Source: an uncultured Eubacteriales bacterium (GTDB lineage: Bacteria > Bacillota > Clostridia > Oscillospirales > CAG-272). Taken from it: DNA of 46,271 nucleotides. Both the position numbers and the translations under genes were made by a program. Of the stretch, positions 1-8,081 are shown one piece after another; the first letter of the stretch is position 1; the number at the start of each line of letters is the position of its first letter. The notes under the pieces are model-generated. The model searched no databases, had not been told where the DNA came from, and worked only from the letters and a program-made list of their open reading frames with translations. Location of the stretch: contig URCP01000013.1 of the NCBI GenBank assembly GCA_900546315.1, forward strand, positions 1 to 46,271, in the 5' to 3' direction.

Positions 1-126
1 GTCAAGCTCACCGTCAAGCACCGGGGTTCCGTTCTTTATGTCGGTAGAAACGGCCTCGGCGGAAACGGCGTATGAGAGGGAAACGGCAAGCAGAGCCGCG
101 AGCGCGAGTGATGTGATCTTTTTCAT
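1..126 (-). CDS. Exported protein, N-terminal fragment (possible CBM9-like start)
   Basis: Only the first 42 codons lie in the window; the gene runs off the left edge. The start is the ATG at 126, behind AAGGAGAG. Residues 1-23 form a signal peptide (MKKI, then a hydrophobic Ala/Leu run ending near VSA), so the protein is secreted or surface-attached. No lipobox cysteine is seen. After the signal the text reads NGTPVLDGELD, which resembles the opening of family 9 carbohydrate-binding modules and similar surface proteins. That family guess rests on very few residues. An extended -10 (TGA-TATAAT, minus strand, 194-189) lies upstream. Confidence 0.55.
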   Translation of the reverse strand, partial: MKKITSLALAALLAVSLSYAVSAEAVSTDIKNGTPVLDGELD

Positions 127-302
127 GTTTATCTCTCCTTGATAATAATAATCTTCCGCCGACAACCGTCAGCGATAATTACAAGACTATTATATCATAC
201 GGGCAAGCCAAAAAATCACACGTACAGACAATTCTGACGCGGTTTGTTGTCTGAAAATATAAACCCGCGGGTAAATGTGAACTTTGTTGGAAATTCACAT
301 AT

Positions 303-1223
303 TCAGACGCCCTCGAGTGAAAACTCCGGTATAAAGCTCTCATCCGCCGGTCTGCCGTCCTGCATGAAGGCGTTCGTTATTCCGAGGGACAGGGCGTGGT
401 CTATGAGCTTTGTGTATTCGTATGTCGTGACGCGGCGCGCGAGCTCGGGGTACTTATCTTTGTCGAGCGTCTTCATCGGGGTGTACTGGCTCATCAGGCT
501 GTAGGTTATGTCGTTGCCGTATTCCGAGAAGAGATATTCTATGACACGCTTTGATTCCGCGAGCTTTCCGGGGAGGAGCAGGTGGCGGACTATCACGCCC
601 TTTCTCATCATACCGCGCTCATCGTATTCCGCTCTGCCGGTCATTTTCACCATCTCGCGCAGAGCCTTTTTCGAGCCCTCCGGGTAGTCGCGCGCCATCG
701 AGTATTTTGCCGCCGTCTCCGGGTCGAGGTACTTGAAGTCCGGAAGCCAGATGTCGACCGTTTCTGACATTGCACGGATTCTTTCCACCGTCTCATATCC
801 GCTCGTGTTATATACGACCGGAAGCGAAAGCCCACGCTCCCGCGCAAGCCTGACCGACGCTATGATATGCGGCGAGAACATCGTCGGGGTCACGAGATTT
901 ATGTTGTTCGCCCTCTTTGCCTGAAGCTCGAGGTATATCTCAGCGAGCCGTTCTGTCGTTATGGTCTTTCCGACGTCGCCGCCGGATATCCTGCTGTTCT
1001 GACAGTAGACACAGCCGAGAGTGCATCCGCAGAAAAAGACCGTCCCGGAACCCTCCTCACCGGATATGCACGGCTCCTCCCACATATGAAGAGCGGCTCT
1101 CGCGGCGCGCGGCTCCGCGCCTTCGTGACAGTATCCGACCGATGTTCTCCGGTCAACACGGCATTTTCTCGGACAGAGCTCACATGAGGCGTATTCTCTG
1201 AATTCTTCGTTTTCCATAATCAT
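303..1223 (-). CDS. Radical SAM protein, PflX / pyruvate formate-lyase-activase-like
   Basis: 306 residues. The radical SAM cluster motif is in CTLGCVYCQN (Cys-x3-Cys-x2-Cys, about residues 66-73), which would bind a 4Fe-4S cluster and S-adenosylmethionine. A second cysteine group lies at the N-terminus (CELCPRKC, about residues 14-21), typical of the PflX branch (COG1313) of glycyl-radical-enzyme-activase homologues, whose substrate is generally unknown. The start ATG at 1223 overlaps the stop of the upstream CapA-like gene (ATGA), so the two genes are probably translationally coupled. No glycyl radical enzyme gene is present in the window, so a true activase role is not supported. Confidence 0.85.
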   Translation of the reverse strand: MIMENEEFREYASCELCPRKCRVDRRTSVGYCHEGAEPRAARAALHMWEEPCISGEEGSGTVFFCGCTLGCVYCQNSRISGGDVGKTITTERLAEIYLELQAKRANNINLVTPTMFSPHIIASVRLARERGLSLPVVYNTSGYETVERIRAMSETVDIWLPDFKYLDPETAAKYSMARDYPEGSKKALREMVKMTGRAEYDERGMMRKGVIVRHLLLPGKLAESKRVIEYLFSEYGNDITYSLMSQYTPMKTLDKDKYPELARRVTTYEYTKLIDHALSLGITNAFMQDGRPADESFIPEFSLEGV

Positions 1224-2335
1224 CCGAGTGGTGTTTCAGTCTCGCCGTTCAGGAACGCCATCACGGCGTCGTAATCCTTCTTGTCGGTTATGGGCGTCGG
1301 CTTGTAGAGGGTGCTGTAGAGGTAGCACGGAACCACCTCGTCGCGCGTCTCTGTCAGCTCTCCATCAGTCACGGTCAGCCACAGACGGTAGACAATCGTG
1401 CGGTTTTCCTCGCTCCTTGAGCCTCCGAAGCAGAAATTGCCGAGCGAGTGGAGTATCTTCTTTCCCTTGTATTCCTCTATCGGTTGAAGGACATGGGGGT
1501 GTCCGCCTATCACGAGATCCGCGCCGTTGTCTATCATCCGTCTCGCGCCCGCCGCTTTCCAGCCGTCCGGGACATGAACCCTCTCGGTGCCTCCGTGGAA
1601 GTAGACGATATAATAGTCCGCCTCCTCCGCCATCAGCTTTTCCATTATCGGCTTCTCAAACCCGCCGTAGTAGAATGTGCAGCAGTACAGCGCGATCCTG
1701 AAGCCGTCCTTCTCGAGCGTTATAATCTTGTCGTCGTCGCCCCAGATAACGTCGGCTTTGTCGAGTGCGTCCTTTGTGTCCTGATTGCCCTTTGTGCCGT
1801 AGTCGCCGGAGTGGTTGTTCGCGAGGGAGACCACCTCTATCGAGCCGGCGTTCAGAATGTCGGTGTTCGCGGTCTTCGACTTGTACCAGTAGGCGGGCGA
1901 GTGGTTTTTCCCCTTCCGCTGTATATTCGGATCGTCGGTGAAGACGTTCTCGAGGTTCGCTATCGTCCAGTCGTCGTTCGCGAAGATATCCTGAAAATCC
2001 TCGAAAAAGTATGACGGGTCGACCTCGTTCGCGAGCTTGTTGAAGGAGCCCTCGTATTCATACCCGCCGTCGGTCGCTAGCATACAGTCGCCTACGAACG
2101 ATAGGTTTATCTCGGTGATGATGTGCTCGGGCGGCGGCTCTGTCTCGTTCTCCTCGGATGGAACGGCGGGGGATAACTGTCCCTCGGCGGCTCCGGGAGT
2201 TATCGTCAGCCCGGGAGTCTCAGGCTCGTCCCTCGACAATATGTACGCCGGGACAGCCACCGCGGCGGCGGCGATGATGAGCATTACGGCGGCGGATATG
2301 CCGACCACCCTTGCCATCGTGTCTTTTCTTCTCAT
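1220..2335 (-). CDS. CapA-family (PGA_cap) metallophosphatase-like membrane-anchored protein
   Basis: 371 residues from the ATG at 2335. An upstream in-frame ATG at 2458 is rejected because a good sigma-A promoter (2418-2390) lies inside that extension. Residues 8-32 are a hydrophobic anchor. A Pro/Glu-rich linker follows, then a calcineurin-like PGA_cap domain with LSFVGDCML, SLANNHSGDYG, YFHGG and IGGHPHVLQP, which carry the metal-binding Asp, Asn-His and His residues. Family members take part in capsule or poly-gamma-glutamate synthesis, but many solitary homologues have no known substrate. No capB or capC neighbour is present. The gene overlaps the radical SAM gene by 4 bases. Confidence 0.85.
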   Translation of the reverse strand: MRRKDTMARVVGISAAVMLIIAAAAVAVPAYILSRDEPETPGLTITPGAAEGQLSPAVPSEENETEPPPEHIITEINLSFVGDCMLATDGGYEYEGSFNKLANEVDPSYFFEDFQDIFANDDWTIANLENVFTDDPNIQRKGKNHSPAYWYKSKTANTDILNAGSIEVVSLANNHSGDYGTKGNQDTKDALDKADVIWGDDDKIITLEKDGFRIALYCCTFYYGGFEKPIMEKLMAEEADYYIVYFHGGTERVHVPDGWKAAGARRMIDNGADLVIGGHPHVLQPIEEYKGKKILHSLGNFCFGGSRSEENRTIVYRLWLTVTDGELTETRDEVVPCYLYSTLYKPTPITDKKDYDAVMAFLNGETETPLG

Positions 2336-2389
2336 ATATACAAATATCGCTTTCGTTTCAGATTGTGCGCGGAATATCGTCACGCATAT

Positions 2390-2418
2390 ATTATACCACG
2401 CGCCGGACCGGAAAGCAA
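2390..2418 (-). promoter_or_regulatory. Sigma-A promoter for capA-like and radical SAM operon
   Basis: Minus strand: TTGCTT (2418-2413), 17-base spacer, TATAAT (2395-2390). It gives a leader of about 45 bases before the ATG at 2335. Confidence 0.7.
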
Positions 2419-2467
2419 GCGTAAATATGAACTGAATGTAAATTATACCCGATAGCACAAAAATCTA

Positions 2468-2496
2468 TTTACAAACGTAAAACAATATGCTATAAT
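2468..2496 (+). promoter_or_regulatory. Sigma-A promoter of the lipoprotein array operon
   Basis: TTTACA (2468-2473), 17-base spacer, TATAAT (2491-2496). The untranslated leader to the ATG at 2627 is about 125 bases. It contains small inverted repeats (TGACAT...ATGTCA near 2530-2550 and CTTAAG...CTTAAG near 2550-2570) that may be regulatory. No second promoter or terminator is obvious before 12525. Confidence 0.75.
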
Positions 2497-2626
2497 AAAA
2501 CCAGCCACACAAATAGAGCAAAATTGTGACATCTGCCGCCGGTATGTCATCTTAAGGAAATCTTAAGCGTTTGTACGGTTGAACCTTAATCGGATATCTG
2601 ATATTATTTATGCAGGGGAAACACTT

Positions 2627-3235
2627 ATGAAAAGAAAAATTCTGACTCTTGTGATTGCCGCCATGCTTGTCTCTTCGCTCTCCTGCGGTAAAAGCGGCGG
2701 CGAGGTCTTCGATCCATCCGCTATTGAGGGGATCGGCGCGAACGAGACTGTCCTGTCGGCTTCGGCGGACGGGGACGGGACCTTCATCCTGCTTGACGTG
2801 ACCGACCCTGAGAGCGGGGAAACCTACCAGCGCATGGCGCTCTGCACCGACGGAAAGACAGGACCGAAGCTCACGATAAAAGCGAGTCTCGACTCGGCGC
2901 GGGATTTCGGCTACATGGGGGACGATATCGACCCGGATTATGACATGACGGCTGCCGCGGCGGCGCATACCGACGGGATGTTCTGTTTCGTTCTGAAGCA
3001 GGGTGTCGCGGTGTTTGACGACGATATGATTCCGGTCGTGTACATACCCGCCGACGACGAGCCAGACGGAATCTCGAACGTGGACGGGACAATGTATCTG
3101 CGTGTCAGACGGGACGGCAAAAACATCTTCCTCCGTGTAGACGCGGAGAACGGGAAGCTCGCCGAATGTACGAAGGATGAGGCACGCGCGGCGGAAAAGG
3201 CGTTCATAAGCGTGAAGCGGATTCCGGAAGCGTAA
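2627..3235 (+). CDS. Small lipoprotein, first gene of the lipoprotein array
   Basis: 202 residues from the ATG at 2627, behind AGGGGAA. Residues 1-20 are a lipoprotein signal with lipobox ending SSLSC (Cys20). The remainder alternates short hydrophobic strands with acidic turns (for example TFILLDVTDPESGE and DGTMYLRVRRDGK), consistent with a beta-rich, propeller-like fold. Four larger lipoproteins follow on the same strand, the next after 38 bases. It may be a stand-alone relative of their N-terminal domains, but this is only a visual similarity. I do not recognise a family. Confidence 0.7.
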   Translation: MKRKILTLVIAAMLVSSLSCGKSGGEVFDPSAIEGIGANETVLSASADGDGTFILLDVTDPESGETYQRMALCTDGKTGPKLTIKASLDSARDFGYMGDDIDPDYDMTAAAAAHTDGMFCFVLKQGVAVFDDDMIPVVYIPADDEPDGISNVDGTMYLRVRRDGKNIFLRVDAENGKLAECTKDEARAAEKAFISVKRIPEA

Positions 3236-3273
3236 CCTCTGTAAAACCAACCCACAACAGAAAGGACAACACC

Positions 3274-5595
3274 ATGAAAAAGAAAATCGCCATAATCCTC
3301 GCCGTATCGGCGCTTGTGACATCCTCGCTCGTATCCTGCGGCGGGGAGAAGCTGCCGCCCAAGGAGAAGGTCGACCACGTATACAAGACGACCGAGGTCG
3401 ATATCGGGAACATCTCCTACGCCTCCGAAATACTGACGGTCGGGGACGAGATCATCATCCGCGCGAACAAGATTCTCAATCAGGAGGAAGGCACGGTCGA
3501 GAGACACATAATCCGCCTGTCGACCGACGGGGAAGTGAAGTCGGACGAGGTAATGGCGGAGACGCCCGAGCGGACCAATATCATCAATCAGCTTATAGCC
3601 GACCAGTCCGGAAAGCTCTACGCGGTCATGTATCAGTACACGGACGAGGGCACGCTGTTCTCTCTGCGCAGCTTTGACGGGACTTCTGTCGGGGACACGA
3701 TTATCGAGGATATAGGCTCGCTGTTTGCAGAAGAGGTTGACACGTCAAACCGACCGTGGATGAGCGGGTTCTACCTTCAGGGCGCGGCTGTCGATCATGA
3801 CGGGAACTTCATCTTCGCGTCCGAAACAGCGATCGCCGCGACCGACAGGGACGGCAACAAGCTCTTCGAGGCGACGCTCGATAACGGGGAGATGAGAGAT
3901 CTTGCGTCCGCGTCCGACGGGCGGGTTTTCCTCACTTATATGGACTACGAGAACTATGACAATGTCGTCTGCGAGATAGACACAGAGAACAAACGCATTG
4001 ACGACCCGATAAGCATGCCGTCGGGGGACAACGACATCCGGAACGCCGACTTCTATTTCGCGCCCGGACACGACGCCTACTACAAGACCGACGTGGGCGT
4101 TTACTCTCTGGATTTCGATGAGACCGGCGCGGCTGGGGAGCCGCAGTTACTGCTCGATTTCGTGAACTCCGACCTGATTGCGAATGAGCTTCAGGAATTC
4201 GGCGTCATAAACAGCGAGCGGATGATCGCCATGAGCTACCAGTATGACGAGGGTTCGCAGACCTCTTCTTCGACTGTATTCCTGCTTGACCGTGTGCCGG
4301 ACGAGGAGGTGCAGGAGAAGTATGTCCTCGAGCTCGCTCTCAAATACACAAATCAGACTGTCACACAGCGCGTCGTACGCTTCAACCGCTCGAGCGACGA
4401 GTACCGCGTGAAGATCTCGCTCTGGAACCAGAGGGACGAGGAAAGCCAGAACTACACTCTCGGCGAGGACCTTCTCGGTCAGCGCATACTCTCGGGCGAC
4501 GTGCCGGATATCATCGCGATAAGCGGCTTTTCAAAGGGGTCCGAATGGGCGACCGCGGGCAGCTTCGCCGACATGAACGAAATGATGAAGAAGGACGAGA
4601 GCTTTGACCAGTCGAAGGTGTTCATGAACGTGATTCAGAAGTTCGAGAGCGCCGGGAAGCTTTACACGATGCCCGTGAACTGCTACATAATGACCCTCCT
4701 CGCGAAGAGGTCGAACATACCCTTCGACGGCTGGACGCCATCTGAGTACATCGAGTACGCGAAGGGGCTTGACGACGGGCAGTACATGATGAACTACGGC
4801 GGAAAGATGCAGACTCTGTCGACACTGCTGAACAACTCTCTCACGCGCTTTGTGAACCGCGCCGAGGGAACCTGCGACTTTGACAACGACGATTTCCGTG
4901 CCATGCTCGAGTTTTCGGCGTCCCAGCCTGACGATTTCAACTTCTACGATTCCCTGTCCGGCGACGACCTGATGGACTACCAGAGCGACCGGAACAAGAT
5001 GTACCGCGACAACAGGGTTATTCTCGACTCGTCCTATATCTATGATGTCGCGAGTATGCTGAGCGACGAGGTGAGCGTCGGCGCGGGCGAGGAGGTCGTG
5101 TTCGTCGGCTATCCGTGCTACGAGGGCAACGGAGCGGTTCTGAGCGCCGGGGAGAGCTACTCCATATTCAAGGGCTCGCGGCTGAAGGACGGCGCGTGGG
5201 AGTTCGTCAAGTCGGCTGTGTTCTCTGAATCCATCGGCAGATACGGAAGGGATGGTTTCACGATTTCCCGCGACGCGTTCGACAAGACGATGGCGTCGTA
5301 CTCGGACCAGCATTACTTCTTCTACTACGACGGCGGCTACAGCGGATGGTCCGGCGAGGGCGGCTCGAGCCATGAGGACGACAACTCCGGAATCCAGCGC
5401 GACGTGACGCAGAGCGACATCGACCGTATAAAGGCTCTGATCGACGGCTCGACCGCGATGCCCGATATCGACCAGAAGGCGGCGGAAATGATTATGGAAG
5501 AAGTGCAGAACTATTTCGCGGGCGACAAGCCGCTCGACGAGACCGTGAAGGTCATTCAGAGCAGAGTCGGGATTTATCTCGCGGAGAAACAGTAA
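3274..5595 (+). CDS. Lipoprotein: propeller-like domain fused to ABC sugar-binding domain (copy 1)
   Basis: 773 residues; ATG at 3274 after AGAAAGGA. Lipobox LVSC with Cys22. Residues of about 40-345 form repeated strands with DG(N/R) turns and Phe/Ile-rich ends (AVDHDGNFIFASETAI, ASDGRVFLTYMDYE), like a beta-propeller. From about residue 350 (YVLELALKYTNQTV) the protein resembles family 1 extracellular solute-binding proteins. It has the VVRFNRSSDEYRVK start, a GDVPDI strand, GKLYTMPV, and a C-terminal NYFAGDKPLDETVK...IQSRVGIYL segment typical of Gram-positive sugar-binding lipoproteins. It probably acts on the outer membrane face as a binding or sensing protein. No transporter partner is adjacent. 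It is clearly similar to copy 2 along its whole length. Confidence 0.8.
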   Translation: MKKKIAIILAVSALVTSSLVSCGGEKLPPKEKVDHVYKTTEVDIGNISYASEILTVGDEIIIRANKILNQEEGTVERHIIRLSTDGEVKSDEVMAETPERTNIINQLIADQSGKLYAVMYQYTDEGTLFSLRSFDGTSVGDTIIEDIGSLFAEEVDTSNRPWMSGFYLQGAAVDHDGNFIFASETAIAATDRDGNKLFEATLDNGEMRDLASASDGRVFLTYMDYENYDNVVCEIDTENKRIDDPISMPSGDNDIRNADFYFAPGHDAYYKTDVGVYSLDFDETGAAGEPQLLLDFVNSDLIANELQEFGVINSERMIAMSYQYDEGSQTSSSTVFLLDRVPDEEVQEKYVLELALKYTNQTVTQRVVRFNRSSDEYRVKISLWNQRDEESQNYTLGEDLLGQRILSGDVPDIIAISGFSKGSEWATAGSFADMNEMMKKDESFDQSKVFMNVIQKFESAGKLYTMPVNCYIMTLLAKRSNIPFDGWTPSEYIEYAKGLDDGQYMMNYGGKMQTLSTLLNNSLTRFVNRAEGTCDFDNDDFRAMLEFSASQPDDFNFYDSLSGDDLMDYQSDRNKMYRDNRVILDSSYIYDVASMLSDEVSVGAGEEVVFVGYPCYEGNGAVLSAGESYSIFKGSRLKDGAWEFVKSAVFSESIGRYGRDGFTISRDAFDKTMASYSDQHYFFYYDGGYSGWSGEGGSSHEDDNSGIQRDVTQSDIDRIKALIDGSTAMPDIDQKAAEMIMEEVQNYFAGDKPLDETVKVIQSRVGIYLAEKQ

Positions 5596-5710
5596 GAAAA
5601 CAGAATACAAAACAATATCGGGAAGGGAAGTGTCAACCATGAAAACAAGCAGATTCGTTTTTCTCCTGACGGCGGCGCTGTCGCTCACGGCTCTCTCGTC
5701 CTGCGGCGGG
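5566..5710 (+). repeat. 145-bp direct repeat, first copy
   Basis: Identical to 7937-8081 except for one base (GTTTTT versus GCTTTT in the signal-peptide codons). It spans the last codons of one lipoprotein gene, the whole intergenic gap and the signal-peptide codons of the next. The coding regions outside it are much more diverged, which points to recent duplication or gene conversion. Confidence 0.95.
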
Positions 5711-7966
5711 GAGAAGCTGCCTCCGAAGGAAAGGGTCAGCAACGTCTACAGGGCGACCGAGATCGATCTCGGTATGTACGACTACACGTCAGAGGTCATG
5801 GCGTACGCCGGAGGGATCATCGTCCGCGCTACAAAGGTAACAGACAGGGACACGGGCACACGCGAACAGCACCTGCTGCGGCTGTCCTACGACGGGAAAG
5901 TACAGTCGGACGAGATAATGCCCGACCTGCCGGAGCAGACGTACTTAAGGCAGCTTGTCGCCGACCAGAACGGAGAGCTCTTCGCGGTGATCGCCAATTA
6001 TGACGGGAACGCCACGGTCTTCTCGCTCTGCGATTACGACGGGCTGGCTGTCGGGGAGACTATAATTGAGGATATCGGCGAGCTCTTCGTCGAGGAGGTC
6101 GAATCCGCCGACAGACCATGGCTGAACGAGTTCAATCTCCAGGGCACGGCGATCGACAGGGACGGCAACTTCATCTTCGCGTCGGGAACGGCGGTCGCGG
6201 CGGCGGGACGGGACGGAAAGAAGCTGTTCGAGCTGCCGGTCGGCGGGTCGGACGGAGCGGATATCGACAGCGTCTCAGCCACTCCGGACGGGAAGGTCTA
6301 TCTCTCGTATCTGGACTACCAGAGCTTCAGCCGGTCTGTGCGCGAGATCGACGTCGCGGGGAAGAAGTTCGGGGATCCTGTCGACCTGCCGTCCGGGAAC
6401 GAGACTGTCAACGCGAAGTTCTATTTCGCCGAGGGGCATGACGCCTACTACAAGACGAGCGTCGGCGTGTACGCGCTGGATTTCGACGAGACCGGGAAGG
6501 CGGGCGAGCCTCAGCTTCTGCTCGATTTCGTGAACTCCGACATCATGGAGAACGAGCTTATGGACTTCAACGTCATAAACAGCGAGAGAATGTTCGCGAT
6601 GAGCTATACATATGACGAGAGTTCGATGACCTCATCCTCGACGGCGCTTCTGCTTGACCATGTCCCGGACGACGAGGTTCCGGAGAAGTATGTGCTCGAG
6701 CTCGCGGTCAATAACACGGATCAGAGGATCATGGACCGCGTCGTGCGCTTCAACCGCTCAAGCGACGAGTATCGCGTAAAGCTCTCGGTCTGGGATCAGA
6801 GGGACGAGGAGAACCAGAACTACACCCTCGGAGAGGAGCTTCTCAGTCAGCGTATACTCTCGGGCGACGTGCCGGACATCATCGCGGCGGGCGCCTTCTC
6901 GAAGTGGAACGAATGGATGGGCGCGGGCAGCTTTGTCGACCTGAACGAGATGATGGAGAAGGACAGGAATTTCGATCAGTCGAAGGTGTTCATGAATGTC
7001 ATCCCGAAGTTCGAGAGCGGCGGGAAGCTCTACATGATGCCTGTCAACTACTATATAATGACATATATGGCGAAAAGAGAGAATATCCCGTTCGACGGCT
7101 GGACACCGTCCGAGTATATCGCTTACGCGAAGGGGCTTGGAGACGGGCAGTATATGCTGCCGTACGGCGGGAAGCTTCAGACTCTCTCGACGCTTCTGAA
7201 CAACTCGCTTCCGCGCTTTGTGGATCGCGCCGGGGGAACCTGCGACTTTGACAACGACGATTTCCGGGAGATGCTCGAGTTCGCGGCGTCGCAGCCGGAG
7301 AGCTTCAATTTCTACGACACGCTGAGCGCGGACGACCGGACTGATTATCAGAGGGACAACGGCAGGATGTACCGCGACAACCGGATTATCCTCAACTCGT
7401 CGTATATCCATGACATGGCGAATATGCTGAGCCGTGAGGTGAACGTCGGCGCGGGTGAGGAGGTCGTCTATGTCGGCTATCCGTGCTATGAGGGCAACGG
7501 GGCGGTTCTGCAGGTCGCGGAGAGCTACTCGGTGTTCAAGGGTTCGGCGCTGAGGGACGGCGCTTGGGAATTTGTGAAGTTCGCGGTGACAGACTCCGGG
7601 CAGAGCAGGTACGGCAGGAGCGGCTTCCCGGTCTCGCGCGGGGCGTTTGACAGGATGATGTCGGCGTACGCGGATCAGCATTTCTTCTTCTCCTACGACG
7701 GAGGCTACAGCGGCTGGTCGGGAGACGGCGGCTCTCAGGGCTACACAGGCGACAAATCCGGCGTTCTCAGGGACGTGACGCAGGCTGACATAGACCGCGT
7801 ACTGTCGCTTATAGACGGCGCGTCCGCGATGCCCGACATAGACCAGAAGGCGGCGGAAATGATAATGGAGGAAGTACAGGTCTATTTCGCCGGCGACAAG
7901 AGCCTTGACGAGACAGTGAAGATTATCCAGAGCCGCGTCGGGATTTATCTCGCGGAGAAACAGTAA
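5639..7966 (+). CDS. Lipoprotein: propeller-like domain fused to ABC sugar-binding domain (copy 2)
   Basis: 775 residues from the ATG at 5639. A GTG nine bases upstream is disfavoured because the GGGAAGGGAAG ribosome site would touch it. Lipobox LSSC, Cys22. Domain order is as in copy 1: propeller-like repeats (AIDRDGNFIFASGTAV, ATPDGKVYLSYLDYQ), then a solute-binding domain from about residue 350 (YVLELAVNNTD), with GDVPDI, GKLYMMPV, VGYPCYEGNGAV and a C-terminal VYFAGDKSLDETVK...IQSRVGIYL. It is the closest relative of copy 1; the domain boundaries are the same and many stretches are identical. The gene is bracketed by the 145-bp direct repeats, so recombination could delete or amplify exactly one gene unit. 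Confidence 0.8.
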   Translation: MKTSRFVFLLTAALSLTALSSCGGEKLPPKERVSNVYRATEIDLGMYDYTSEVMAYAGGIIVRATKVTDRDTGTREQHLLRLSYDGKVQSDEIMPDLPEQTYLRQLVADQNGELFAVIANYDGNATVFSLCDYDGLAVGETIIEDIGELFVEEVESADRPWLNEFNLQGTAIDRDGNFIFASGTAVAAAGRDGKKLFELPVGGSDGADIDSVSATPDGKVYLSYLDYQSFSRSVREIDVAGKKFGDPVDLPSGNETVNAKFYFAEGHDAYYKTSVGVYALDFDETGKAGEPQLLLDFVNSDIMENELMDFNVINSERMFAMSYTYDESSMTSSSTALLLDHVPDDEVPEKYVLELAVNNTDQRIMDRVVRFNRSSDEYRVKLSVWDQRDEENQNYTLGEELLSQRILSGDVPDIIAAGAFSKWNEWMGAGSFVDLNEMMEKDRNFDQSKVFMNVIPKFESGGKLYMMPVNYYIMTYMAKRENIPFDGWTPSEYIAYAKGLGDGQYMLPYGGKLQTLSTLLNNSLPRFVDRAGGTCDFDNDDFREMLEFAASQPESFNFYDTLSADDRTDYQRDNGRMYRDNRIILNSSYIHDMANMLSREVNVGAGEEVVYVGYPCYEGNGAVLQVAESYSVFKGSALRDGAWEFVKFAVTDSGQSRYGRSGFPVSRGAFDRMMSAYADQHFFFSYDGGYSGWSGDGGSQGYTGDKSGVLRDVTQADIDRVLSLIDGASAMPDIDQKAAEMIMEEVQVYFAGDKSLDETVKIIQSRVGIYLAEKQ

Positions 7967-8081
7967 GAAAACAGAATACAAAACAATATCGGGAAGGGAA
8001 GTGTCAACCATGAAAACAAGCAGATTCGCTTTTCTCCTGACGGCGGCGCTGTCGCTCACGGCTCTCTCGTCCTGCGGCGGG
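7937..8081 (+). repeat. 145-bp direct repeat, second copy
   Basis: Partner of 5566-5710, 144 of 145 bases identical, offset 2371 bases. It covers the end of copy 2, the intergenic gap with its ribosome-binding site, and the signal peptide of copy 3. Confidence 0.95.

Noticed and set aside
867..1201. Plus-strand frames opposite the radical SAM gene
   Set aside because: Antisense shadows with no ribosome site and Arg/Ser-rich composition.
4531..8059. Long minus-strand frames opposite the lipoprotein genes (about 400 codons each)
   Set aside because: They mirror each other because the genes are paralogous, have Val/Arg/His-rich composition typical of antisense frames of GC-rich genes, and lack ribosome sites and domains.
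5566..8081. Insertion sequence as cause of the 145-bp repeats
   Set aside because: The repeats contain lipoprotein coding and intergenic sequence with no terminal inverted repeats or transposase; tandem gene duplication explains them.
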